Assembly (NCBI GenBank): GCA_964035795.1
Contig: OZ038321.1
Span: 7,910,079 to 7,974,078, forward strand
Source of the DNA: Pterobdella sp. o SKG-2022
Taxonomy: Eukaryota; Annelida; Clitellata; Hirudinida; Piscicolidae
Direction of reading: 5' to 3'
DNA: 64,000 nucleotides
The notes under the pieces are model-generated. The model worked only from the letters and a program-made list of their open reading frames with translations. It searched no databases and was not told the DNA's origin. Made by a program: the position numbers and the translations under genes. The number at the start of each line of letters is the position of its first letter. Within the stretch, counting starts at the first letter, position 1. Below, in pieces: positions 36,053-47,390 of the stretch.

Positions 36053-38662
36053 GGTTTTTTTTGTATTTTTTTTTGTTTTATCATTGAAAAAAACACTGAA
36101 AAGTTCCAAGCCTCACATGAACTTAAAAAAAGAAAACATAAATTTCTTAAAAATGAAGAAAATATGATATAAACAAGAAACGAAGCACACATGAAGCTAG
36201 TATAAATTCTCACTCGTTAACAATATTTATTAATCTCTAAACTAACAGCATGCAAGTTGGAAATAAAAATGTAAAATACAAAACACAAAAAAATGAAATT
36301 ATAATAAAAGATCGAAAAATAAAAATAATAAATAAATACAAATAATAAAAAAAAACATAAGAAAGAATAATAATAGGAGTAATGACAAGGACTAAGCACT
36401 AGAAAGGCAGGTGACGAGTACACAGGTGTGTGAGCTTGGACAAGGCTATTATTTTTTTTATTATTTCTATTATTATTTTTATTTCTTTTATTTTTTGATA
36501 TAACAATTTTATTATTATTATATTTTATTTTATTTTGCATTCTTACGATTATTTTTTTTCTACATTTATGTCATTTACATAGGGAATGTTAAATTAGAAA
36601 ACTAAGCATAAAACACTCATTCCTCATGGTTGTTAATGCACTGATATAATCACCAAGCCAGTCGAAGTCGTGTGTAAGTATGAGAAAATACCAAAGGAGA
36701 AGCTTGAATCACAACACCAATTCAAGAGATTATGTTCAGTCGTAACATTGGACATCAGTTAGGAGTCATAATAGTATTTTCAGTTTAAATTTATATTCAA
36801 GACCTTTGTGAATCAGATTTATGTTCTTTTGTGTTCGAGTTTTTTGAGAAAAATTTTAAGAATCCAAACTAAATTTCAGGTCGAAAATGTATTACCTTTT
36901 AGATATCTATTTCAAAAGATCACAAATATAAATGTTGTTATTTTCACAAGTTTATTATTATTATTACGATTGTTATTCTTATTATGGAAATGTTGAAATG
37001 CTAGCAGCATATATTTTGACGAGCTAATACAGGTGTGTGTGTGAATGAAGCTTGGACAATGCTGATTGGATGGCTACGCTTTTTTTTATTCTAACAATCA
37101 TAATAACAAGAAAAGTGCTTGTATTCTCATGATGGTTTCTAAAAAAATTCTTCTAAAATTAATCATACTAATCGAAAATCTTTTAAAATTGACTACATAG
37201 TATTTTTTTATATTAGTTTTATAATAAGATAAAAAAGCAACACCATATAATGTGAGTAAGCTCTGGCGAAGAAATGAAGAAATATTGCAATAAAACGCTA
37301 GATGATAGTTGCCCCACCCCATAATCAGACAATCTCATATGAATTCTCGAAGAACCACCAAAAAACTGGAGCACAGAGGCTTGGAGGAAGATACACGAAA
37401 CCATAATAAAAAAGAAACACTGGCTTATAATGAAAACAACCAGGAAAAGACCGTTGGTTATATATCATTAAAAAAGGAAGTTTTAATGATAGAGGCTCAA
37501 CTATTTTTCTATCGTTATGATTAGGTGAAGCGATTTTTGGGACTTGTGTTTGGATGAATGTGTGAAATGGGGTTGGATGGATGTGTGAAGTATAGGATGA
37601 ATATTATCAGTTTTTAATGCTACAACTTTTATATTCCTATGTTTTATAAAATAGTTTTGAATATTATCAATGTATTTTAAGCGACCCTTTATTAACAACT
37701 ATAATAAAAACTTCTTGTTCATTTTTACCTGCAAAGATACATCTTAAAAATAACAACAACAATAATAAGAGCGATACGTTTTGTGTTCATGATTCACATT
37801 GAAACAAGTAAAACGACCAAACAGGTGAGCTAATGGACAGCTTGCCTCTCATAGCTTTAACATGGCATTCAGATACTAACCCTCATCACTTTAGCAGGTT
37901 TTTTAACTTTCGTTTCATTTATATTCATTCATGAAATTAACTAATTTAATAATTTTTTTTTGTGTTTAAAGAAAGTTGTTAGAAAATAATGCATTGTCTA
38001 GCTAATACAGGTGTGTTCATAAATATTAATGAGGCTTGGACAATGCTGATTGGCCAAACAAAGCTGCTATCCTTGTTATTCTCATATTGTTTTATTATGT
38101 CTATTCTTATTTTTTATAAGTTTTTTCTTGTGAAAACAATGGTTTTATAAGCACACATACTGAATCATCAACGATATTTCAATATAATTCTATCAACTTT
38201 TCCATGGATGATTGGAATTATTTTGTTTGTAGTATTTACCATAAATATAAACTGAAGTTACTTAAAAGTTGCTGGAAGATTGAATAATTGTAATAGCTCA
38301 AATTCACAAAAAGTTAAAAAATAATTAATCAAAGGATAATCTGGGCTAGTGGAAAAAAATGTTGGATAAATGGATGCAAGAATGCATGGAAAATAAGTTA
38401 TAGGAAGATAAATGGAAGGTTGAAAAATAGATGAAAATAAACATGGGTGGGATTGTGAATGGATTGATGAAGAGATGATGAATCAGTGAATAAGTAATTA
38501 GATGTATGTTTTGAGTAGGTTAGAAAACTTTTTAGTTTCATAATTGACAAACATTAATAATAATAAAAAAAATAAAAAAGAAATAATAGAATAATAAAAA
38601 GCCCGCCTACCTGTATTGAGGTTCTTCCTTCTCGGGGTTTTGGACTTTCTTCTTGATGACAT
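27459..38662 (-). CDS. BCL11: BCL11-family C2H2 zinc-finger transcription factor (BCL11A/B, CTIP ortholog)
   Basis: Nuclear DNA-binding repressor/activator. Six exons in exact phase: 38662-38611, 33012-32470, 31536-30904, 30742-29463, 28783-28623, 28314-27459, giving 1174 aa. Exon 1 encodes [13 protein letters not shown], like the NuRD-binding N-terminus of BCL11/FOG/SALL. Exon 2 has a poly-Glu run and the atypical finger [20 protein letters not shown] (about 100-123). Exon 3 has [20 protein letters not shown] (about 202-223). Exons 4-6 give the C-terminal triplet at about 831-913: CEYCGK, then [40 protein letters not shown] and [17 protein letters not shown]. This is nearly identical to vertebrate BCL11 fingers 4-6. 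The central vertebrate finger pair 2-3 is not visible; exon 4 is Asn-rich instead. PTDLS (about 458) and PMNLS (about 1028) look like CtBP-binding motifs. An in-frame ATG at 38734 is an alternative start. Confidence 0.93.
31892..31990 (+). mobile_element. Degenerate tRNA-like SINE head in BCL11 intron 2
   Basis: TATAGCTCAAAACGTAGAGC (box A type), then the arm CTCTATTAATTGTTTAGAG with the same TTAAT loop as the copies at 8056 and 46788. The box B part is decayed. Confidence 0.45.
32950..32997 (+). repeat. (TTC)n microsatellite coding for poly-Glu in BCL11 exon 2
   Basis: Eleven or so TTC/TCC units on the plus strand are GAA/GAG codons on the minus strand, forming an acidic stretch at about residues 24-36 of the BCL11 protein. 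Length polymorphism would change the protein in frame. Confidence 0.85.
33757..33775. repeat. Palindrome ACGTCAAA-CAT-TTTGACGT
   Basis: An 8-bp perfect inverted repeat with a 3-nt spacer, next to further TGACC/GCGTCAAA half-sites (33742-33760). It could be a dimeric transcription factor site in BCL11 intron 1 or a chance palindrome. Confidence 0.4.
35969..36052 (+). repeat. (TG)n dinucleotide repeat
   Basis: About 84 bp of nearly pure TG. It produces Cys-Val and Thr-His open frames on the two strands, which are artefacts. Confidence 0.95.
36422..36446 (+). repeat. Dispersed intronic motif, copy 1 (short)
   Basis: ACAGGTGTGTGAGCTTGGAC followed by AAGGCT. A shortened version of the motif at 37022 and 38000. 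It contains the E-box CAGGTG. Confidence 0.5.
37022..37076 (+). repeat. Dispersed intronic motif, copy 2
   Basis: AGCTAATACAGGTGTGTG, then GAAGCTTGGACAATGCTGAT and TGGATGGCTAC. Shared with 38000-38072. Confidence 0.55.
38000..38072 (+). repeat. Dispersed intronic motif, copy 3
   Basis: AGCTAATACAGGTGTGTTCA, then GAGGCTTGGACAATGCTGAT and TGGCC. It matches copy 2 on both sides of a variable spacer of about 10-18 bp. Confidence 0.55.
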
Positions 38663-39078
38663 CACGCACTTGTTCCTACTATTTCTTTTTGTGTTCTTTG
38701 ACTGTTTCGTTTTTTTAGTGAAAATATAACACAAAAGTGTTTTGCCTTCTTTTATAGTTAATATTTTATTTACTAATTTTCACTTTTATTGTTTGTAGTT
38801 TGTTATATTCACGATGATATCTTTATGACCTCTTGCTTTTTAAATCAGTACAAAATCCTTGAAAGAACGTGCAGATGGTTATCCTAATATTATCATTAAA
38901 CACTTATATTGCCCTCTGACAACTAATGCAACTTAGTGTAGCTTCAATGTTAACTCGAACACTGAGTCAACTTCTTGAACCCCTTAGTCTCTCATTGGGT
39001 AGTACACTTAAACTATTTTCTATTCTAACTTCTTTTAGTTTTAACAAATCCTTGGTTTTTATACAACACGCACGTCCA
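38663..39078. other. 5' flank of BCL11, partly 5' UTR
   Basis: Upstream of the BCL11 start codon. No promoter element is recognised. Confidence 0.4.
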
Positions 39079-39417
<339 letters not shown>

Positions 39418-42400
39418 AAAGGTCAATAACTTTGTCTTTTACAGCCATTAAAACTTAATGTTTTTCACAACTTTTCCTACAATGATGTTGTACGTTGCAA
39501 AATGCGAGTTGGAAGTTATCAAGAATATGTAATTTAGTTTCTTTTTTGAATGTCTTAATGAACCCAGAATGATATAAATTAATAAGACCCAATCATGAGC
39601 GTACTCGAAACCCGTTGTACGATAATGATTTAACTAATAAGATAACTCAATAATAATGATGGATACCTCATATTCAGTCTATCGATAGAAACACGAGTTC
39701 AAAGAATTATATGAGTTCAACACTCAGTTGCCACCGTGTGTGGTAGTTTTGTAGCCATTGAGCTGCTAATAATATTATTGTTGTCTAAGCTTATTGGTGC
39801 TATAAAAGTCACATACAACTTTCACTGAGTTCTTTGAACTTTAGTTTTTAATGTTTATTTTATTGGTTACCATACTTGGATCAAGCAACATTCATCGAAG
39901 AAATCGTAATAAAAAAATAAAAAAATTGAATCTCAGTAGATAGTTATTCAATTGTATTGCTTAATCATCAAAAAAAATATTATATAAAGAATATATAAAA
40001 AGCGAGAAGCTCGAAAGTCCAGTTTATATTATCAAGTTAGCATTTATTGCACACTGCAACAAGTTTTCACTGTTTCGATTAAACGAATATATTGATCGAA
40101 TATAAATTATTATTACGAATTTTATAATATAAATGACAAAAAATTATATAGATATAATACATACTAATAACAATAACAATAATCAACAATAATAATAACA
40201 ATCTTAGTAATAACACTAACATCCTGGTCTGTGCTTTTGACACATGTGACCTTAACACTAATGCACTCTCAATGGTCGACTTTTTAATTTATTTTTGTTT
40301 TTGTTGTTATTATTATTAATTTCTTTTATTTATATTTTTATATTTTGCCAACAGTTTGGTCAGAATCTTGAAGACAAGCAAAAAGAGAAATAAAACGAGA
40401 GGGATGGTGCAAAAGAAGGAATAAGGGGAAATGAATATTATTTGTACATGAAGTCAGCCTTCAGAAATGCATCTCTTTTGAAGGTAATGAAAATTAAAGA
40501 GAGTTTGAGAAGGTGATTCAGAAGATGAAGGGGAGTATTAGTTGATATTAAAAAAGTGAATGATATGAGGGCGATATAGATGTGTTGATGAAGAAGAGAA
40601 TGATGGTATGAAGAAGAGAATGATGGTATGAAGAAGAGGATGCTGAGGAAGAGAATGATGTTATAAAGATGAGAATGAAAGATTCACGAATTTTCACACA
40701 TCAAGCTTGATGGTCAGTTGGTGGTTGGATCTTCAAAATTTTAGTATTCAACCCATAATAAAAGAAAAACGTCTTAATATTAGCAAAAAAACTAATTGCT
40801 ATTTGGAAGGTTGCATTCGAATAACATTGACCTTATAAAAATTTGAAATATAAAAATAATAGAAAAATTGAAATATTAGAAAATGTGATTATTATTATTA
40901 TTATTATTATTATTGATAACATAACAGTTCTAAAGTTTTCAGCTGAGGCTAGCAGCTTGTATCCTACCAAGGCTATAACTATTTGAAGTTCTTATTATTC
41001 CTATTATTCCTCTGTTATCATTTTTTTGTCTAGAATCTTTTTTTTTAATATTATTTCTTTGATTATAATTATTATTCTCTTTTATTTTTTTATTCTTCAT
41101 ATTACTTTTATGTTTCATTTCTATATTTTAATATTGTTTTTATTATTTGTTTTTGTTATCCAGCTGAAAAGGGTTTTTGCATGAAGAGATACAACAGACT
41201 AATATTAATAATACAAGCTATAATGATAAAGCTCGAAGATAATGACGACTAACACAATTAAAAATAATAATTATTATAATTAAGTAATAAGAATAAAATA
41301 ATGATCAAATGAATAACGAATAAAAGTGAAAACAACGGTCACGGATAAAATTTAGGCGAATGACTACATAGAACGGCTTAGAAATATTTTTAAAAATATA
41401 CAAATACACAAAAGATAAAAGCAGAATTTCGATAAAAATAATAAACAAGAAAATATTAACGGAAAAACATCAAAATGTTATGAGCTATAATTAGAACGAA
41501 CTTTCTCTGCCTAGCCATTCGAGCTGTGGCTGTCCGGGGGTTTTTTTAAAAATTTAAAAGTAATTTAAAATCTATTCACAATATTTGATTATCATCACAT
41601 AATAATATTAAGATTATCCTTATTGTATTCACTATAATGATAATGAAGAGTTTTATGATGGTTATATTATAATAATGATTAATTTATAAATGTTAAGTTG
41701 TTTTCATTATTGATTATATGAAATGAAATTTTACAATGTGGTTAATGGGTTAATATACATAATGACTAAAAACTTCATTGTATGTAAGTAATGCTTGATA
41801 ACGTCAAGTAATATATGAATAAAACCAGTCAATTTGTAGCTTCGGAATCATTCAAACATATTTTATTGCCGATGTTTTTCAGATATAAAACAATTTCTCT
41901 CAGATTGACTGAATCTTTTCAAAACTTCAAGAAATTTTAAACAAATCCTCAAAAAATGTCCGTCCCTATTCTATTGCGTTGCACCTTACCATATCGTAGG
42001 CTAACAGTGTATATAATTAACTAGAAATACACGGTATCTGAGATGTTATATAACAGAAGCATCATAATACGTGCAAGAACTATATGATATATATATATAT
42101 AGAGTATCAACTGACTGTCCTATGAATGGTAGAGTATATTATAAGGCCCATGCTTGTGTATGTATGCTTTTGACCTAGGCTATTAGCTGGTTTCATAGCT
42201 AACACGAATATTATTATTTTTAGTTTTGGTTTTCCTTATTATTTTAATAGATAAGAATAGAGATGTGCACGAACTATGAAATTAATTTAAAATTATCACA
42301 ACACTTTCATTTTTATGAACGCTATTTTAATACTGAAAAAATTTTCTAAATTGAATTTTTGAAAAATTATTTTATATTTTTACTAAAAACAAAAAAATAA

Positions 42401-43796
42401 TTCATTAAGGACTTAAACTTTACCAGTACATTTCAAATAATGAGGATTTATGAGAACACGTAGAAAAAAATGTTGATTTAGCTAAAATTTTAAACAAGTA
42501 AAACCTTGTCATAATTCATTAAAGACTTGCTCCATACAAATACTTTTATCAACAAATGTAATGCTTCATGGTAAGGTTGAACTTACTGGAAACCATATTT
42601 CTTTCACAAAATGTATAGAAAAACTGTCTCAATTACAAAGTTTCAAACTGAAAAAATATACTAAAAATGCTCACGTGGAAATCTTTCAAAAACAAGGCAT
42701 TTGGAAGGCTATTTGCCAGATGAAAAGGTGTAGGTGATGAAGACGATGGAGTGGAATAGAAGAGTGGTTCAATAAAATGAAAATCAGTTGTAAACACTGT
42801 TGCAAAAAATTTTTATATACCATTTAGTTTTATAATTGATTTATTAAATACTAAGTCTAGCACAATGTAAAAAATTAGAAATTAAGCCATAAAAATTATG
42901 ATTTAGTATATACTTATATAAAGATACTTAAAGAACCAAATCTTATGAGTTGCATCAAAATATGACATGATCCTTAATTGCTCTATTAGGATCAGAAAAC
43001 TTAAATGGTAGAAGTTAGTCACAATCTAGTTATTGATTTTTCAGGGTGGTTGTTTGGCATATGCTTAATCGAAAGACAAATACCATAAGATAACATAAGT
43101 TAAGCTGTCGAAACTGAAAATTATACACATTTTTTTTACAACTTAATTATTATATCTTGAATATTATGGTGTAAAACGTGCATTTTTTCCTCGTTTCACG
43201 TCACTTAAGTAGAAGCTAGTTCCTGTGTGACGACGGAAAAAATTACTTTAAGCAACTTTGCACGAAGAATCCAGATCTGCTATTTTTGTGTGCTTCATGC
43301 CACGACGACATCCACCATGATATATTAAGCCATCCAACACCATTGAGAGCCTTCTACAACATGAACAGATTTGTTAATTACGTTTTCAGATGGTCTTTGA
43401 ACCCCATGTCTGTACCAAACTAGTTTACTACGCGTCAACTTCGGTTGTCAACTACACTCCGACATGTCACTGTGTGATAACAAGTTAACGAGTTTTAGCT
43501 CTTTTTCTGTTGTAAAGTACTAACAAAGGCAATAATTTTGATGGAAGAGCTCAAGTAACTTTCTTATATAGCTCCGGTGTTTCAAGAGGACGTTATTTGA
43601 ATCAAGTTAACGAAAGCTTTGTTTAAATTTTTAAAAACTTAAAACTTAATCATTTATTTTTTTTTACATAACTATGGCATTATAAAATGTTTATAGCATA
43701 ATAGACGTTCTTAAAACATAATTAAAAGCGAAAAGTGATTGCCATCAAACCAAAGAGGACGCTTCTAATATTGTTATTCACATAACATTACTGAAT
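39418..43796. other. AT-rich intergenic, no supported gene
   Basis: Contains an (ATT)n run at about 40888-40915, a 20-bp tandem repeat at 40588-40650 and scattered TA runs. A GC-richer segment at 43195-43460 reads on the plus strand as a short frame with a CASCHDDIHHD stretch. I could not assign it, and it may be retroelement debris. Confidence 0.4.
40588..40652 (+). repeat. 20-bp tandem repeat, about three units
   Basis: Unit ATGAAGAAGAGAATGATGGT, repeated with decay in the third copy. Confidence 0.75.
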
Positions 43797-44700
43797 AAAA
43801 TTTTAAAAATTCAATGTGCTTAGAAATGAACAAGCTAGCTTCAGAAAGGAACGTTCTTGTGTCGACCAGATTGTGACCCTCAGAATCATAGTGGAACAAT
43901 CCATCAAATGGCAGTCACCCCTCTACATGTGCTTTATTGATTTTGAGAAGGCGTTTGATAGTGTTGACAGAGAATCAACCTGGAACATACTTCTCCATTA
44001 TGGTGTCCCAATAAAGTTTGTCGACATCATCAAAGTTTTTCATCAAGGGTTTCCATGTCAAGTCATCCATGCCGCAAAATTCTCTGAAAGCTGTGAGATC
44101 TCTTTCCAAGTTAGATAGAGCTGTCTACTGTCACCACATTTTTGTTGTTGTACTAGACTATATGACAAAAAAGGGCTACAGACATTCAGTGGACTCTCAC
44201 ATCGAAGATAGAAGACCTTGTGTTAGCGAACGACTTGGCTTTACCTTTTGCAAAACATACAGGAGAAAATTAACATTATTGAAACCATAGCACAAAAAAA
44301 CGTGGTTCTAAAATTAGCCATGAAAAGACCAAGTTACTGCGCATTAATAACCAACAAGAAAGCCCAGTTACTCTCTCCAGAAAAACAGTATTAGATGTCG
44401 ATGACTTCGTGTGCTCAGGTAGCAAGATCAGCTAAACGAGAGGTACAAATGAAGACATCAAAGCTCGATAAGCATTTGCCGTGTTAAGACCCGCATGGAG
44501 AGCGAACAGCATTTCCACCAAAACTAAACTCAGAATCTTCAACTCTAACGTGAAGTCTTTTCTTTTTTATGGGTCAAATAGTTGGAGAGCGATTAACACC
44601 AGCATCAAAAAGATGCAAACCTTCGTCAATGGCTGCCTTTGACAGATCCTGCGTTTGAAATGATTCGACAGAGTGCCAAAATAATCACTCACTGTTAAAA
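43797..44700 (+). mobile_element. RTE-like non-LTR reverse transcriptase fragment
   Basis: The open frame at 43816-44118 reads LRNEQASFRKERSCVDQIVT and then LYMCFIDFEKAFDSVDRES, the block with the first catalytic Asp. Other frames continue with a degraded CLLSP block (about 44120) and, near 44560-44650, FLWVK/SWRAINTS and NGCL, the post-RT tail. The YxDD region at about 44200-44230 is broken (CVSERLGF region). Frameshifts and stops make it inactive. Confidence 0.8.
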
Positions 44701-45699
44701 GCTCATAAAATAAAAATTCAATAAAATCGATTGAAAGTAAAAAATTTCAAATAAATGAACTGTTTACTAAAGTTTTAAGAAAGAAATCCTCAAAACAAGT
44801 TTTTGAAATGGACATGCTATTTCAATAAAGATTTTAACATGAAATTGCTAGTAAATATAGGTTGATGATATAAATTTTTTAAAAAGCATTATTTCAATTG
44901 AAAAATGAAGAAATCAACCAAAATCATGAACTTTTGGATAAGTTTCCTTCTATATTTTTCCCATTTTTCTTGTTCCTAATGATCTTACCTAGCATGTTTT
45001 ATATGCATATTATCACATAAGCCACATTTAAGTTGACTAACCGTGTGCTTCGCTTTGAATTGGTAGTTTAACTTGCTCTTTTTAGAGAAAAAACTGTCGA
45101 ATGATGTTGAAAATCTCACGCAAAAATGCAGAAAGGATAATCGAGGAGCACAGAAAGATAAAAAATTTTATATACACGTGAACGTTTTTGAAATAAATTT
45201 TGAAACAAAAATGCGATTTACTTTGAGGAAACTAAGTAATTTCAAAAAACTTATCTGATTTTTTAGAGATGTGCTTTCTGGTTTGAGTATTTAGTTTTGA
45301 GATTTGAAGTTTTTTTAGTGTTTATAATGTTTGAATGCAAATTTTCGATTTTTTCCTTGAAAAAGCTTTCAATAAAATAAATCGTTGTTTATCGGCATTA
45401 GCATGTCCTAAACTCGATGAAACTTTCGAATATGAGCTATAGACAAAATACATAGTGAAAACCAAATTCATTTTTCTTTAGACATCATGTACCAATTTTT
45501 TAAAAATTGTTTTCAAAAATAACTCTACAAGAAGAGTCACTTTTTTATTCAACTAAAATTCTCGACAAATTCAACTTTGTGATTCATTAGTCCACAAATG
45601 AGTTGAATTTTTATGAGTAATGAATCATGACAATGTTGAATTTGTTGACAATTTTAGTTGAATAAAAAATAGTATTGAAATATTTCAAAAAATTCTTAT
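44701..45699. other. AT-rich intergenic, nothing recognised
   Basis: No feature that I can support. The short open frame at 45073-45258 is Lys/Asn/Phe-rich and is probably chance. Confidence 0.45.
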
Positions 45700-46010
45700 C
45701 CATCATCGCACATAGAAGACTCTTGCCAGCAGCAAAAGCATTTTTCTCACAGGCACAGAGTGCTTACCGCAGGGGAAGGAACACAGCCGATTTTTTGTGG
45801 GCTTACAAGTGGTTGTGATAAGGTATAAAAAACTAAAGCCTAATACGCTACACTTGGAATAGACCTGAAAAATGCTTTTGGACACAGTGAATAAAGAGAA
45901 GCTTTTGAGTGTTTTTCTTTTTTGAGAGATCTGCCTTGAGGTCGGCCTCACAACTCCCTGATCGAAAGATTTGCACAAATCCTGTTTAAGATTCGATGAA
46001 AGTTTAACTC
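45700..46010 (+). mobile_element. Non-LTR reverse transcriptase fragment
   Basis: Frames on the plus strand read RLLPAAKAFFSQAQSAYRRG, then RNTADFLWAYKWL, followed, after frameshifts, by a remnant of the first catalytic block (ending about 45900) and VNKEKLLSVF. This is the finger/palm start of a LINE RT of the same type as the fragment at the left window edge. The minus-strand open frame here is a shadow. Confidence 0.65.
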
Positions 46011-46066
46011 GTCTTTTATAAATTCAAAAAACATACTTTACAAGATAAAGATTTTTTTTAAAGAAT

Positions 46067-46081
46067 TAAATGAAAATTGTT
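46067..46081 (+). repeat. Target-site duplication, left (15 bp)
   Basis: TAAATGAAAATTGTT, repeated exactly at 47376-47390. It brackets the Penelope-like insertion. Confidence 0.8.
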
Positions 46082-47375
46082 GACGTAAAATAGCCGAAAA
46101 TCAATATAATAGAAACAAACACTAAGGTTTATTGAGAAACTTAATACACGAAGCTTTTCGTAAGAGTATCTTACATTATCTAGTGAAAAATGGTTGGAAG
46201 TTATGATATTTATATAGAGGAATAAGTGAAACTATTGCATAATTACTGAAGATAAATCATCGACGTGAAAAATTGTAGATAATTATAAGGCGAACTAAAT
46301 GGTTAAATCTACACAGATAATTGAGTAAGTACATGAAAATAAAATTGCTATGAATTACTGATGAAAATGAAGATCTTTTCAAGTTCTTAGAACCTAAGTG
46401 ATACAGAAGTGAAAGAATGACAGCGACTTTATGTTTAATTGGCCATTTAGTGTTGGTCGCTTTGTCTTTATGTGGTATGCTTCGAATGTTCTCCTTTTTC
46501 TGCAGTTTGAAGGAGCTCTTTCCAGTATGCTCCATGTGAAGCTGTGTGAAGGATAGTCATGGAAGTGTTTAGCTGGTTCCGAGTTGCCTTTCTCCGACTC
46601 ATGTTTAGCCCATCTAATTGAAGCTTTCCTCAGGGCCTTACCGATGTATGTACCCTTGCAAGAGCATACCCCTTTGTAAATTACATGGTGGTGATGCGTC
46701 AATTTGTCCTTGATAGGGGAGTGTGCAGACTTTGCTAGTTAGCCAGGAATACGAAATTCTGATATGGAAATTTGTTTATATGACTCTTTTTTTTATCGAC
46801 TCTTAGTCACACCATATTGGGGTTTCGTTAGCTCAAAAGATATTTCACAAAGCGCTACTCCTTGTGCATATAATTGTCGACCCACGCGGGATTGAACCTG
46901 GTAACTTTAGATAATTAATCCAATGCTCTACCACTGAGCTATGAGGGCCGACTATATGACTCTAGTTTATCCAAAAAATTTCTAATCTCGCATTCATTCT
47001 TGGGGCAAAACGGTATTTTGACATGGACGTTAGTCCGTTCATCAAAAAACCCCGACGGGATTAGAAACTTCTCTTTTGGTATCTCGAACTTCTTAAATTG
47101 ACTCATCAAAAATTTACAGAGGTAGACAGCTCTGGTGATCTTTGCAGTGATTTTATCCTTTTCATGGTCGAAAGCTGAGCCGATCGCTTTGGCTCTATAC
47201 AGCTCACCCGTGATGGCACTTTTCTTGTACTGCAACGGAACCTGAGAGGAGAAGTGGAAGGGTAGTTTACTGCTTTTGCTGAAAACCTGAAAAGAATAAG
47301 AACCGTCCTTTTTACTGGTTACGAAAAGCTTCGTGTATTAAGTTTCTCAATAAACCTTAGTGTTTGTTTCTATTA
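46082..47375 (-). mobile_element. Penelope-like retroelement, truncated, with inverted terminal repeats
   Basis: The left end (46082-46195, TGACGTAAAATAG …) and right end (47328-47375, ACGAAAAGCTTCGTG … TTTGTTTCTA) are inverted copies. Between them, on the minus strand, is the distal part of a Penelope ORF. At 47235-46939 is the post-RT region (QYKKSAITGELYRAKAI). At 46702-46394 is a GIY-YIG endonuclease domain (VIYKGVCSCKGTYIGKALRK, then KHFHDYPSH, TWSILERAP and EAYHIKTKRPTLNGQLN). The RT core is missing. A SINE (46788-46952) splits the two halves. An exact 15-bp target duplication flanks the element, so its borders are firm. Confidence 0.85.
46788..46952 (-). mobile_element. Full-length tRNA-derived SINE nested in the Penelope-like element
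   Basis: Read on the minus strand: GGCCCTCATAGCTCAGTGG, GTAGAGC (box A); an anticodon arm TTGGA-TTAATTA-TCTAA (anticodon position AAT, Ile-like); then box B GGTTCAATCCC; a unique body; and a 3' A-run (T8 on the plus strand at 46788). An 11-bp target duplication TATATGACTCT lies at 46777-46787 and 46953-46963. The T stem is mismatched and the body is unique, so it is a SINE and not a functional tRNA gene. Confidence 0.85.
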
Positions 47376-47390
47376 TAAATGAAAATTGTT
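47376..47390 (+). repeat. Target-site duplication, right (15 bp)
   Basis: Exact repeat of 46067-46081. Confidence 0.8.

Larger units (their letters stand above)
33013..38610 (-). other. BCL11 intron 1 (5.6 kb)
   Basis: No other gene is seen inside. It holds the (TG)n array at 35969, a short palindrome at 33757-33775 and three dispersed copies of a conserved motif at 36422, 37022 and 38000. Large first introns of developmental regulators often carry enhancers; the motif copies are the only concrete hint here. Confidence 0.6.

Noticed and set aside
35938..36213. Thr-His and Cys-Val repeat ORFs on both strands
   Set aside because: They are translations of the (TG)n repeat.
46860..46952. Apparent tRNA-Ile gene on the minus strand
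   Set aside because: Box A and B are good, but the T stem is mismatched, and the sequence continues into a SINE body with a poly-A tail and target duplication.
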